The position numbers and the translations under genes are program-made. A stretch of DNA of 64,000 nt from Cantharellus purpuraceus (Eukaryota > Basidiomycota > Agaricomycetes > Cantharellales > Hydnaceae): NCBI GenBank assembly GCA_025174535.1, contig JALBUN010000037.1, forward strand, positions 17,005 through 81,004. The letters run 5' to 3'. Position 1 is the first letter of the stretch, and each line of letters starts with the position of its first letter. Below the pieces are notes generated by a model. The model worked only from the letters and a program-made list of their open reading frames with translations. It ran no database searches and had not been told where the DNA came from. Shown here one piece after another: positions 21,473 through 32,131 of this stretch.

Positions 21473-21835
21473 CCACAAGATTAATCTCATGGATCCTGAC
21501 AAGCAAATACATTATCACTTGTCTAAGTGTCCAGAGCACTAAGCTTTGACAGTGACACTGGAACTGCCACCAGAACTGACTAGTAGGTGCATTATGCCTA
21601 CATTCCATGTCAGTCTCATTCAACTGTATGTGCTGAATGATGAGGTGAGATTCCCAAAATGGGAAGCGAAGTCATTTTATGACTTTGGAAATGATGACAA
21701 GCAGGAGTGGCTTGTCAATGAAATCATCGCTCATCAATTGAATTTCAAGTTCTATGGACATTGGAAGACATCACCTGGGAACCTTACATGTTGTATAAGG
21801 ACCTAGAAGCTGGAGACAATTATTTAGAGCTTTGA
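21473..21835 (+). pseudogene. Gypsy A2 pol remnant with large internal deletion (left arm)
   Basis: Starts with the first residues of RT (HKINLMDPDKQIHYHLSKCPEH) and at about 21540 jumps to the pol 3' end (LTVTLELPPELTSRCIMPTFHVSL, YDFGNDDKQEWLVNEIIAHQ). RT core, RNase H and integrase core are deleted, so A2 could never move by itself. Confidence 0.75.
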
Positions 21836-22270
21836 GGGGTGACTCAAGCATGAGAACTACCTCATAGACAGTAGTTCTCAGAGAGACAGAGCCCCAAAGA
21901 TCTAATGAGGCTCAAGGGGGAGAAGTGGAGCTACCAAGAATAAAGGTAGCTCCTAGTGGGATGCAACAAAGAGCTACCATCAATGATGGCAGCTCAACAA
22001 GGGGAGGAGGAACTACCTCAATTAAATGGTAGTTCCTAGATAAGGATAGAGCTACCATAACAACAGACAGCTTGATGGTAGAAAAAACTGCTCCCCTAGG
22101 GAGCAGTTCACTGTCATGCTACTCATAGTAGCACGAAAGGGGTAATTGATAATTAATTGTGTTACACCCATGTGACATAGTCACCAGAAAAATTCTCAAT
22201 AAAGAATTTTCAAGCTCAGCCATAAAAAGCTAGTGGTGTTTCTTTGAACCATCACAACCCCCCCATCAAA
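21836..22270. other. Hairpin-dense leader between A2 pol and ORF-X
   Basis: Counterpart of 13719-14389 without the 278-bp insertion. Perfect stems follow one another (GAGCTACC/GGTAGCTC, GAACTACC/GGTAGTTC, CTGCTCC/GGAGCAG). Ends in a C-rich tract before the ATG. Confidence 0.5.
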
Positions 22271-24200
22271 ATGTCATCTCTCAAAAGGGAGATGATGGAT
22301 GCTCAGGATGAGCATCCAATGGAAGTTGAACAAACTTCCACAGTGGCAGCACTGGCAACAAGTGCTGCAGATATGATCAGAGGTCATTAAGATGAGATGA
22401 CCTGGAAAATTGGCAGATGGCATGGTGGTGCTGCCATCCATCACCCTCATGGGTGCAACAAGTGTGACACATATGTGTCACACTTAATCAAGGCCCAAAA
22501 TGGAGGCTGACTATATCTTTCCACTGCTTTGGTGGAAAGAGCATTAAGAGTTGTGTGGCCATGACTTATATGTGACATCAAAGATGATGTCACAACACCT
22601 TATCATGAAGACTACAATAAGATGTACAAGGATGACTTGGACCTGTTTGTGCAGGTCCAAGAACTTGAAGGACTTCTCAACAATGAGAAGTCCAAAGTAA
22701 CTTGTCTCAGAGATGAGTTAAAAACACTGAAGGAGGCTGCTGATAGAGCACCTCCTACATTCAAGACCAAGCTCACAATGGTGCACTTGGCCCCAGTAGC
22801 ATTGCTATTGCCTGCCATTATGCCATCACAGCCCATGGCTTCATCATCATGGGAAACTATCAATCTCACTAAAGAGGATGATCTCCCAAGCAAATTGCCT
22901 TGGGTCGACCCTTGAGGGTTCAAGGGTCAGGATTGGGATGACACCAACCCAATCTGGGAAGGATACGACCACGATCATAGTCTCCTCTTGACTAGCATCC
23001 CCCAGGGTGCTAAGCAACCAGGTAGACTCAAAGAGTTTGCCCCATCAGAAATCAAAGCCGAGATTGATCAGCTTTGAAAGGAATATATGGCTGGTGATGC
23101 CAGCCATACCTTAAAAGACCCAGCATTGAAGACACTGGAGGAAGCCCAGCATACGAATTATTGCAAATGCTGGGACAATTTCAGGCATGCTCTCAAGCAT
23201 GCCAATGCAGGAAAATCATTCCTCAAATGGGCACCATGGTTCATGACTGTGACTGACCCTCCCAGAGCAGTCACTGGCCACCTGCTGTGACCTCTGGTCA
23301 AGTCCACCTCTATCAGGGCAGACTGGTTCAACATCTGCAATATGGACACTCTGGAGTTCATATTGCTCTATAAAAAGGCATTGGCCACACTGTCCGCAGA
23401 ATGGACTGTACTGATGTGCAGAGTCATCAAGAGAATGACTCTGCTCTGCTGGCTCATGCTGATAACATGAGTCTTATCATCATTCTACCAACCACACCGG
23501 TAGACACACTTACCCTCATACAGAGGTGGCAAGTAAACCCTAATGGGGTTCCCCCAGCCATCTGACAGGAGTCAGATGGCACCATGAACTTGTCCAATGT
23601 GGACATATGGATGTGGCTGCAAAAGGCCACTCCCAAGAAGGGTTCTTCTGTGTTTAAGAAGAACCTCTGGACTATGTTCCAGAATCCCAGCTACTGGGAA
23701 TTATTGACCAGTGGTCAAAAGTTCTCACCAACTCTTGGTGACACCTTTTGCACTTCAGTCACTGGAGCGTATGATTGGGGGAATTGCTCCCCCAAAGAAC
23801 ATACTTAATTAGAGCTTGTGCTCTGGTTTAGGTGATCGGGAGGCATCACCCCCAATTGTGCTGCTATATTAGAGGAGTTTGCTAAATGCATCACCTCTGG
23901 AGCAGCATTTAACCAACCCACCAGGGTTGGTAAGTGAAAGCAGGAGACTCATGGAGTCTCTCAAGCAGCTCATAAAGCTGCTAAATGCTCTCTTACTGAG
24001 CATTTAGGTCACGATCAACTTAATTGTGACCTTGATTGGCATGCTGCAGTAGCAATTGCATCCTCCTCATCCATTCAAGTGGATGAGAATACCACAACCA
24101 CATTGGGGATGACTGAGAGCCATCTCCCTCCAGAGCCATATGAACAAGATGACTATATGGACACCAACTCATTGAAACAGCTTCATAAGGAGCTGTTTAA
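22271..24200 (+). pseudogene. Gypsy A2 ORF-X, decayed (left arm)
   Basis: Same gene as 11859-13718, here uninterrupted by the 307-bp LTR. Begins MSSLKREMMDAQDEHPMEVE. The best-preserved block, 22622-22915, encodes a coiled coil (DLDLFVQVQELEGLLNNEKS) and TINLTKEDDLPSKLPWVDP; later CWDNFRHALKHANAGKSF, KWAPWFMTVTDPPRAV and NLSNVDIWMWLQKATPKKGS. Stops at about ten places. No catalytic motif recognised; N-terminal C..C pair GCNKCDTY could bind metal. Truncated at 24200 by fusion to an LTR. Confidence 0.7.
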
Positions 24201-25451
24201 GCAGACTATATGCAGAAAAGTAATATGTTTCTTAGCAGCAAGAAATGAATAAGACTTCCAAAGTCTAGAGTTCATGGATGCTTAGGGGTCCAGATATTCT
24301 AAAATGAGGGGAATGCACTTAGAGGCTAAAGGAAGTAGGTGGATGAATTCAACCATCCAACCAGTGACACTCTGAAGTGGGTAACAGCAATGTGTGAAGT
24401 AGTCTAGCAACTGCTTCACACAAGTTCAAGCTTCTAATGCTCTGCAAAGGCAGTACACACTAGTAACTTAAACAAGAGCACTAACTGCAGGACTATTGAC
24501 AGATAATCTCACCCTGTAGATTCATAGTCATGTGAGGCAGATAGTACACTCATGCCTAAAGCAGGAATATCACTACTTCAAGTGCAATCAAGTACAGTTA
24601 CACAACTGTAAGTGACCCTTGAACTGGACAATCAACAGTTACTAAGATATAGAGGATGACACTGTATGTCACTCTAGTCACACTGGTGTGCAGAAGATGG
24701 GTAGAATATATTACTGTTTTAGAGGCAGAATGACCTCCTTATATATTGTATTTACAGGAGCTGACTAATGCTTCTGGAATATTCTACCTATCAATAGATG
24801 GAAACTACTGGAAGGTTGTGGAAGGTGGAAGAAAGGGGTAGAATATTCCAAGCCAATCACAGGTTCTGATCACTGAAATAACACTGATCAGGAGCTGAAT
24901 AATGGTTCTGGAATATTCTATCTAATAATAGAAGGAAACAGCTAGAATGTTATGGAAAGGGGTAGAATATTTCAAGGCAATCACCTGATCTGATCCCTGA
25001 ACTAGGCACTGATCAGGCAAAAAAGAAGGGTATCCACCCTGTTTTCTGCACTGGTTTAGACAGCCATGGATAGCCACATCTCAGATGATGATCTCCATGG
25101 AACATAGTGCCCTGAGAGGCTGTGATTGTCAAGTTACAGAATATTTATTGATCAGAGACATCTGAGCTTGAATTCAGGCCAAATGCCTGGTCCAAAGGGG
25201 AGAGCCGGCTGTGCGAAGGTTTGTGGGTGTCTATGGGTCCACAACTGTAGCACAGCAGAAATAAATCATTCTGGGACGAGTTCTGCATGGAATATTCCTA
25301 AAAAAAATATGGCAAAATAGAGAATATTTGAATAAGTCCATACCAGGTACAAGCACCAAATATATGCTGATATTTAGGAATGGAAAAGCGAAGTATAGCA
25401 CATTGGTGCTGCATAAATAGGATTTAATAGGGAAAAGGTGGTTCCCATACA
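24201..25451 (+). mobile_element. 5'-truncated copy of the 1.43-kb LTR (left arm)
   Basis: Colinear with about 46253-47523 of the complete solo LTR and ends ...GGTTCCCATACA at 25451. The first 150 bp or so are missing; the break joins ORF-X (GCTGTTTAA) to GCAGAC. Internally an approximately 145-bp module with GGAATATTCTA motifs and a GATCAG pair is present twice (about 24755-25015). Confidence 0.8.
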
Positions 25452-25794
25452 TTCACCCTCCACCTCCTGGACCACTTCCAAGCAGTTCATCTGGTCTTCT
25501 ATATATCAATGCTCAAACCTGCTACTACAAATGAGATCTCTGGTCACACAACCTCCACCTCCTCCGATCATCATCAAAGGAGATAACGAATATGAGATAA
25601 CTGAGATCCTGGACTTGAAGATCAATTGTCAATACAAGTGCAAGCTCCAGTACCTAGTCAAATGGACTGGATACAAAGGCACCGATGAAGAGTCCTCATG
25701 GATTTCTGTGTCCGAACTTGATTACACATCCAAATCCATGTCCAATTTTCACTCTGCTTATCTCAACAAACCTGGGCCTCTTATGAATCTTTAA
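25452..25794 (+). pseudogene. Chromovirus pol 3' end with chromodomain (left arm)
   Basis: Frame ends at TAA 25792-25794. It has a proline run (QPPPPPIIIKG), then the chromodomain YEITEILDL ... LQYLVKWTGYKGTDEESSW ... NFHSAYLNKPGP. Cage residues Y, W and W are present. Everything upstream (integrase, RT) was removed by the junction with the LTR at 25451. In life the domain would steer integration to heterochromatin. Different family from gypsy A and without its hairpins. Confidence 0.85.
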
Positions 25795-25952
25795 GTTCCA
25801 TTATTGATGCCAATTATATTATTTCGCATAATCATTCATTACAAAGTCACAAAGGAAATTACAAGTCTACCCCAAACTCTGAAGGAATCTCACTCCACCC
25901 TATTTTTCTCTGCTCCGAAATATTACAATCATTTTCATTTTCATTTTTTATG

Positions 25953-28226
25953 TTATACATTGTGTTTCCTTTTTCCCTTCCCCTTGTCTACCTCAGGCTC
26001 CATCTCCGACTCATCATCACTCTCTACATCCAACACCCAATCTTTCTCATCCCCCATATCTGAATCCTCATCCAAGGGGGCCATGAACTTCCGCAGCTGA
26101 CGCAACTCAGCAGTCTGCTGACCCTTGAGAACCTCCTTCTGTTTCATTGTCTTCACCAAGTCCACTGACAACCCCTCCATCCGCCAGAGGTGCTCCGACT
26201 GCAGGTTAACCAGCCAGATAAGCTGGCCCACGATACTGTTGGGTGCAGAGACACACCCCGTACCTGCACTGGTCATTGCTCCTTCCGATCCGACACTGCT
26301 ACCCCCAGCTGCCACAGTGCCCATCTCCATCTGTGGCTTTTTGGTTGGACGACCTTCTGATTCTTTCTCTGCTTTGCACCATATGACCCTCTGGTCCGCC
26401 TCCCACTTCTCTGTATCAGCACTTGGGTGTGCCTTCAATGAAAAGATCGCAACCTCGAGGTTCTTCTTGGTGGTAGCAGCATAGAGCTCTGCTCTTTTGC
26501 GAGCTTTGACCGCACCTACCCAAGCCATCTTCTCATAGCAATTCGAGGTTGGATCTGGCTCCATATCTGTCCCAACATCCACACCCACCTCTGGCTCCGC
26601 ATTTGCGTCAAGCTCCATATTGGCATCAGGGTCCACCTCCACCTCCACCCTCTCCACCTCTGCCACGTCATCTTCCTCAGCCACACCCACTGCAAATAAT
26701 GGCTGTGACCACAGGCGTAAAGGCAAGTCCATCGTAGGGATAGTTGTTGGACGGGTTGACTCTGTCTGCATAATCAAGATAATGGCAACCTCAGGGGTCC
26801 CTGCTGTCAAGAACTTATTCAAGTAATATTACAATCTATTGGAGCAAGAAGGGGGAGTTTTATGATAAGAAAAAGTTGTGAAAAGTTTGGGAATTTTTGA
26901 TTAAGGGATGAGGAGAAGGTGTGTTTCGATTTTATTTTGTGAGCCATCCTTTCGTTCTACGGGGGTGGCTACTACTTGAAAAGGGTGGTATTATGATGAT
27001 TTTCATTCGTCATAAACCTCAAGTCAATCGGGTAAAAACTCCTTTCTCTATAAAAAGTTTTCCCCATGACATCACATATTATCAGTATCCACATCATTTC
27101 TTTTATCATATGTTTCAATCTTACTAAAAGGCTTTTTTATCATGTTATTGTCAAATTGTATATTAACTACAACTGTGTACGAGTATCAATGAGGAGATTC
27201 ACTATTCTCAATCCCTTCCAAGCTGCAAAACAAACAGCTTGTGTCAACTTTCTGTCGTTCCTGGAATAACTCCTAAACGACCTATTCTATTGGAAATCTT
27301 TTGCATATCCTATTAGGATATTGCATTAACTACTGCTATCTCAAATTACAAATGATTTGGATCATTACATCCATTTCTATTAAGCAAACACTTTTTCGAA
27401 GTGTTGCCATTCCCATTTCTGCTCAAATATTTTGCAGAAGTCCCAGTTCTTAACCAAATATTCTGATATTTGGTAAAATTACTCTACTAAACAACACCTT
27501 TCCATCGACCCTGCATATATCTGCATCCTTGCAGTAATTGCTCCCCTATTCAAAATCTACTTCGCCACCATCCCTCACCATCATTTTACACTTACCCACA
27601 ACACCCCTCCATATCTTTTCTTAACACCTGCCTGGTATTGGCACACTCAGACTCCCCAGGTGACTAGTCGCCCCTGCCCCGGTCACCTCCTCCTCTACCT
27701 CCATGGCGGCTTCTAGCTCGTGCGCCTGCTCTTCCACTTCCTTCAGTCTCACAGCCTTCATTGCGGCCACAAGTTCCTTGACCCTGCAGGCTCACTCGGC
27801 TTTCGCTTCTTCCTCCTTCCTTCTCCATCCCATCTCTGCCTCCTCCTTCCATCTCCGCTCCTCCTCCTCCTCCTTCCGTCTCCGTTCCACCTCCTCCTCC
27901 TCTTTCCGTCTCTGTTCCACCTCCTCCTCCTCCTTCCGTCTCCGTTCCACCTCCTCCTCCTTCCATCTCCGTTCCACCTCCTCCTCCTCCTTCTGTCTCT
28001 GTTCCACCACCTCCTCCTCCTTCTGTCTCCGTTCCACCACCTCCTCCTCCTTCTGTCTCCATTCTGCTTCCTCCTCCTCCTTCCGTCTCCATTCTGCCTC
28101 CTCCTCCTCCCTCTGTCTCTGCTCCTCTTCCTCTTCCTTCCGTCGGGCCAGGAGCAACTGCTCAAGCTCCGCCACACTCATGTTTGCCAAAGGATTTGAC
28201 ATTGTTAAGGATAAGACCTCAATCAT
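25953..28226 (-). pseudogene. Antisense accessory gene of the chromovirus (E/R-rich plus acidic tail), left arm
   Basis: Two halves of one gene, split by the solo LTR 26805-27626. N-terminal half: MSNPLANMSVAELEQLLLARR followed by a long Glu/Arg/Lys repeat tract (predicted single alpha helix or coiled coil); an in-frame TGA follows KAE, then KELVAAMKAVRLKEVEEQ continues. C-terminal half (289-aa frame): acidic stretch, KARKRAELYAATTKKNLEVA, then IVGQLIWLVNLQSEHLW and a very acidic, Lys-tailed end. It runs antisense between the chromodomain and the LTR of the element. A one-base shift also separates the halves. The layout (E-rich N terminus, late helix, acidic tail) recalls retroelement-associated proteins common in Agaricomycetes; function unknown. 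Confidence 0.6.
26805..27626 (-). mobile_element. Solo LTR, 822 bp, TSD CCTGC, left arm
   Basis: TGTCAAGAAC ... CTTAACA with CCTGC at 26800-26804 and 27627-27631. Same family as 14670-15493 in the opposite orientation. Lies within the antisense accessory gene, whose apparent start MNKFL in the C-terminal half is actually LTR sequence. Confidence 0.92.
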
Positions 28227-28339
28227 GTCCTTTTATATGTCTCCAGACCCCCAGTATAACTCCAACTGCACCCAACCGTCTCACCTATTCAATCCATGGA
28301 CATGAGGCCTCAGGGGCTCAGCCTTAAATGGAGAGATAC

Positions 28340-28466
28340 TGTTATGACTATATTCATTAACACCCAGATCCCCATCTGATCCACTCAGATCCCCACACAT
28401 CTATACTCCATTTGGAAACCATCACGTCTCCATTTATCTGTCCGATTGTCACTGCCAAATCTCACC
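28340..28466 (+). mobile_element. 127-bp stub of chromovirus LTR at inner edge of left arm
   Basis: TGTTATGAC start at 28340, preceded by GATAC and a purine-rich AAATGGAGAGA, the likely polypurine tract of the chromovirus. Ends at CTCACC where the spacer starts. It is the mirror of the last 127 bp of the full LTR at 29080-29579. Confidence 0.9.
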
Positions 28467-29079
28467 AAATTCCACCAAAACACACCTATGCAGTGCATTT
28501 CTGTAGTGCAACAAGATTCCCAACAAGCAGGGAATCACGACAGCTGCATATAGCTGCTGTCAGCATCAATAGATTGGCCAAACCTATGTATAATCATAGG
28601 AGTCAACAGAAGTCAACAGCTTGACCTGATAGGCTGCATATAAATAATAAAACAATCTCCAGATATTGGAAGATTGGGGGAACACTTGCTCACTGTCTAT
28701 TAGACAATGGGAGTGAGGGGATAATGATATCCCCTGAATTCACATGTGTGACAGGTATGAAAACCTTTGCACTAGAGCAACCCATTGCACTGCAATTAGT
28801 GTGCATTGGGAGCAGGAGTACCATAAATTATGGTACTCACACTATCATAAAGTTTGGTAGTTGGGACATTGAAGAATACTTCAATGTCACCAATGTTGAG
28901 TATTACAATGTAATACTTGGTGCTCCATTCCTATGAAGGCTAGGAATATGCCTGGACTTCAATGGCCCAGACTGAATCATGATGGGAACTGAAGAAGTCC
29001 CCACCAATGAAGAGCATAATACCAACACTCTTCGTATCCCATCATGGGGTACAAACTTAATACAAAGAAGGAGTATTGG
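28467..29079 (+). pseudogene. Gypsy A protease fragment forming the palindrome spacer
   Basis: Not part of either arm. Contains LLDNGSEGIMISPEF (retropepsin active-site segment, D-N-G instead of D-S/T-G), then TGMKTFALEQPIALQL and VILGAPFL, about 90 percent like 20380-20690. It is cut at GAGTATTGG by insertion of the chromovirus LTR at 29080; the uninterrupted sequence is visible near 20700. Confidence 0.8.
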
Positions 29080-29579
29080 TGTTATGCACTAGGTCTGATT
29101 GGGGGTCGGAGGTTGGGTCAGAGTTGGAGGATACGTTGTGGGGGCCAGCACGGACTTGGCTTCAGCTTATGTGCTGCACCCTCACTAATACCGGTGTCCA
29201 AGATTTCGGAGACGGAGTACAACTTAGAGAGTTAGGATCAGACTTAGGAACTAGGTGTGATTCGATATTTGAACTGGGGAATGAAGTCCCCAGTCAGGCC
29301 ACTTAAATACATATTTGAAATCTAATAATAATTACTCCAGTGATGGGTCTCCAAGGCTAACGGCCTTACATGAGTATGTCTGAGTCCAACAGGGATGGAT
29401 GTCTGGGTTCCTATGGTGATGCTGATGCATCAATCGGAACTGGAGATGGATGGGTGAGATTTGGCAGTGACAATCGGACAGATAAATGGAGACGTGATGG
29501 TTTCCAAATGGAGTATAGATGTGTGGGGATCTGAGTGGATCAGATGGGGATCTGGGTGTTAATGAATATAGTCATAACA
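29080..29579 (-). mobile_element. Chromovirus LTR, complete, 500 bp, across the spacer/right-arm border
   Basis: TGTTATGCAC ... GTCATAACA. 29080-29452 is spacer, 29453-29579 is right arm. On the minus strand the sequence before it is AAATGGAGAGATAC, a plausible polypurine tract, and further upstream lie the antisense gene and the chromodomain, so it is best read as the 3' LTR of that element. Confidence 0.9.
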
Positions 29580-29692
29580 GTATCTCTCCATTTAAGGCTG
29601 AGCCCCTGAGGCCTCATGTCCATGGATTGAATAGGTGAGACGGTTGGGTGCAGTTGGAGTTATACTGGGGGTCTGGAGACATATAAAAGGAC

Positions 29693-31967
29693 ATGATTGA
29701 GGTCTTATCCTTAACAATGTCAAATCCTTTGGCAAACATGAGTGTGGCGGAGCTTGAGCAGTTGCTCCTGGCCCGACGGAAGGAAGAGGAAGAGGAGCAG
29801 AGACAGAGGGAGGAGGAGGAGGCAGAATGGAGACGGAAGGAGGAGGAGGAAGCAGAATGGAGACAGAAGGAGGAGGAGGTGGTGGAACGGAGACAGAAGG
29901 AGGAGGAGGTGGTGGAACAGAGACAGAAGGAGGAGGAGGAGGTGGAACGGAGATGGAAGGAGGAGGAGGTGGAGCGGAGACGGAAGGAGGAGGAGGAGGT
30001 GGAACAGAGACGGAAAGAGGAGGAGGAGGTGGAGCGGAGACGGAAGGAGGAGGAGGAGGAGCGGAGATGGAAGGAGGAGGCAGAGATGGGATGGAGAAGG
30101 AAGGAGGAAGAAGCGAAAGCCGAGTGAGCCTGCAGGGTCAAGGAACTTGTGGCCGCAATGAAGGCTGTGAGACTGAAGGAAGTGGAAGAGCAGGCGCACG
30201 AGCTAGAAGCCGCCATGGAGGTAGAGGAGGAGGTGACCGGGGCAGGGGCGACTAGTCACCTGGGGAGTCTGAGTGTGCCAATACCAGGCAGGTGTTAAGA
30301 AAAGATATGGAGGGGTGTTGTGGGTAAGTGTAAAATGATGGTGAGGGATGGTGGCGAAGTAGATTTTGAATAGGGGAGCAATTACTGCAAGGATGCAGAT
30401 ATATGCAGGGTCGATGGAAAGGTGTTGTTTAGTAGAGTAATTTTACCAAATATCAGAATATTTGGTTAAGAACTGGGACTTCTGCAAAATATTTGAGCAG
30501 AAATGGGAATGGCAACACTTCGAAAAAGTGTTTGCTTAATAGAAATGGATGTAATGATCCAAATCATTTGTAATTTGAGATAGCAGTAGTTAATGCAATA
30601 TCCTAATAGGATATGCAAAAGATTTCCAATAGAATAGGTCGTTTAGGAGTTATTCCAGGAACGACAGAAAGTTGACACAAGCTGTTTGTTTGCAGCTTGG
30701 AAGGGATTGAGAATAGTGAATCTCCTCATTGATACTCGTACACAGTTGTAGTTAATATACAATTTGACAATAACATGATAAAAAAGCCTTTTAGTAAGAT
30801 TGAAACATATGATAAAAGAAATGATGTGGATACTGATAATATGTGATGTCATGGGGAAAAACTTTTTATAGAGAAAGGAGTTTTTACCCGTTTGACTTGA
30901 GGTTTATGACGAATGAAAATCATCATAATACCACCCTTTTCAAGTAGTAGCCACCCCCGTAGAACGAAAGGATGGCTCACAAAATAAAATCGAAAAACAC
31001 CTTCTCCTCATCCCTTAATCAAAAAATTCCCAAACTTTTCACAACTTTTTCTTATCATAAAACTCCCCCTTCTTGCTCCAATAGATTGTAATATTACTTG
31101 AATAAGTTCTTGACAGCAGGGACCCCTGAGGTTGCCATTATCTTGATTATGCAGACAGAGTCAACCCGTCCAACAACTATCCCTACGATGGACTTGCCGT
31201 TACGTCTGTGGTCACAGCCATTATTTGCAGTGGGTGTGGCTGAGGAAGATGACGTGGCAGAGGTGGAGAGGGTGGAGGTGGAGGTGGACCCTGATGCCAA
31301 TATGGAGCTTGACGCAAATGCGGAGCCAGAGGTGGGTGTGGATGTTGGGACAGATATGGAGCCAGATCCAACCTCGAATTGCTATGAGAAGATGGCTTGG
31401 GTAGGTGCGGTCAAAGCTCGCAAAAGAGCAGAGCTCTATGCTGCTACCACCAAGAAGAACCTCGAGGTTGCGATCTTTTCATTGAAGGCACACCCAAGTG
31501 CTGATACAGAGAAGTGGGAGGCGGACCAGAGGGTCATATGGTGCAAAGCAGAGAAAGAATCAGAAGGTCGTCCAACCAAAAAGCCACAGATGGAGATGGG
31601 CACTGTGGCAGCTGGGGGTAGCAGTGTCGGATCGGAAGGAGCAATGACCAGTGCAGGTACGGGGTGTGTCTCTGCACCCAACAGTATCGTGGGCCAGCTT
31701 ATCTGGCTGGTTAACCTGCAGTCGGAGCACCTCTGGCGGATGGAGGGGTTGTCAGTGGACTTGGTGAAGACAATGAAACAGAAGGAGGTTCTCAAGGGTC
31801 AGCAGACTGCTGAGTTGCGTCAGCTGCGGAAGTTCATGGCCCCCTTGGATGAGGATTCAGATATGGGGGATGAGAAAGATTGGGTGTTGGATGTAGAGAG
31901 TGATGATGAGTCGGAGATGGAGCCTGAGGTAGACAAGGGGAAGGGAAAAAGGAAACACAATGTATAA
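29693..31967 (+). pseudogene. Antisense accessory gene of the chromovirus, right arm
   Basis: Mirror of 25953-28226. A TATA-like ATATAAAAGG at 29681-29690 precedes two in-frame ATGs (29693 and 29717); the second, MSNPLANMS, lies about 30 bp after the TATA and looks the more natural protein start if transcription begins a little upstream. Internal TGA after the E-rich tract, a solo LTR at 30293-31115 and a shift at the insertion site inactivate it. The C-terminal 289-aa frame is still open to 31967 and converges on the chromodomain frame ending at 32132. Confidence 0.6.
30293..31115 (+). mobile_element. Solo LTR, 823 bp, TSD GCAGG, right arm
   Basis: Mirror of 26805-27626. GCAGG repeats at 30288-30292 and 31116-31120. 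The paired copy differs by a few bases, including one A in a run. Confidence 0.92.
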
Positions 31968-32131
31968 CATAAAAAATGAAAATGAAAATGAAAATGATTG
32001 TAATATTTCGGAGCAGAGAAAAATAGGGTGGAGTGAGATTCCTTCAGAGTTTGGGGTAGACTTGTAATTTCCTTTGTGACTTTGTAATGAATGATTATGC
32101 GAAATAATATAATTGGCATCAATAATGGAAC

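Larger units (their letters stand above)
11859..28466 (+). repeat. Left arm of a 34-kb inverted duplication
   Basis: 16.6 kb that is the reverse complement of 29453-46068. Paired positions add to 57919 at the inner end and 57927 at the outer end, drifting by a few bases through small indels. Outer boundary: first base after the MITE end. Inner boundary: inside a chromovirus LTR (28466/28467). Identity is very high but not perfect (examples: a 6-bp microsatellite unit near 25930, single-base indels near 27228 and 11946, scattered substitutions). Confidence 0.95.

Noticed and set aside
27664..28305. Several long overlapping frames on both strands (Ser-rich, Leu/Pro-rich, Gly-rich)
   Set aside because: All are shadows of the one E/R-rich repeat tract of the antisense accessory gene; a GAG-type repeat is open in every frame. 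The same applies to 29614-30255.
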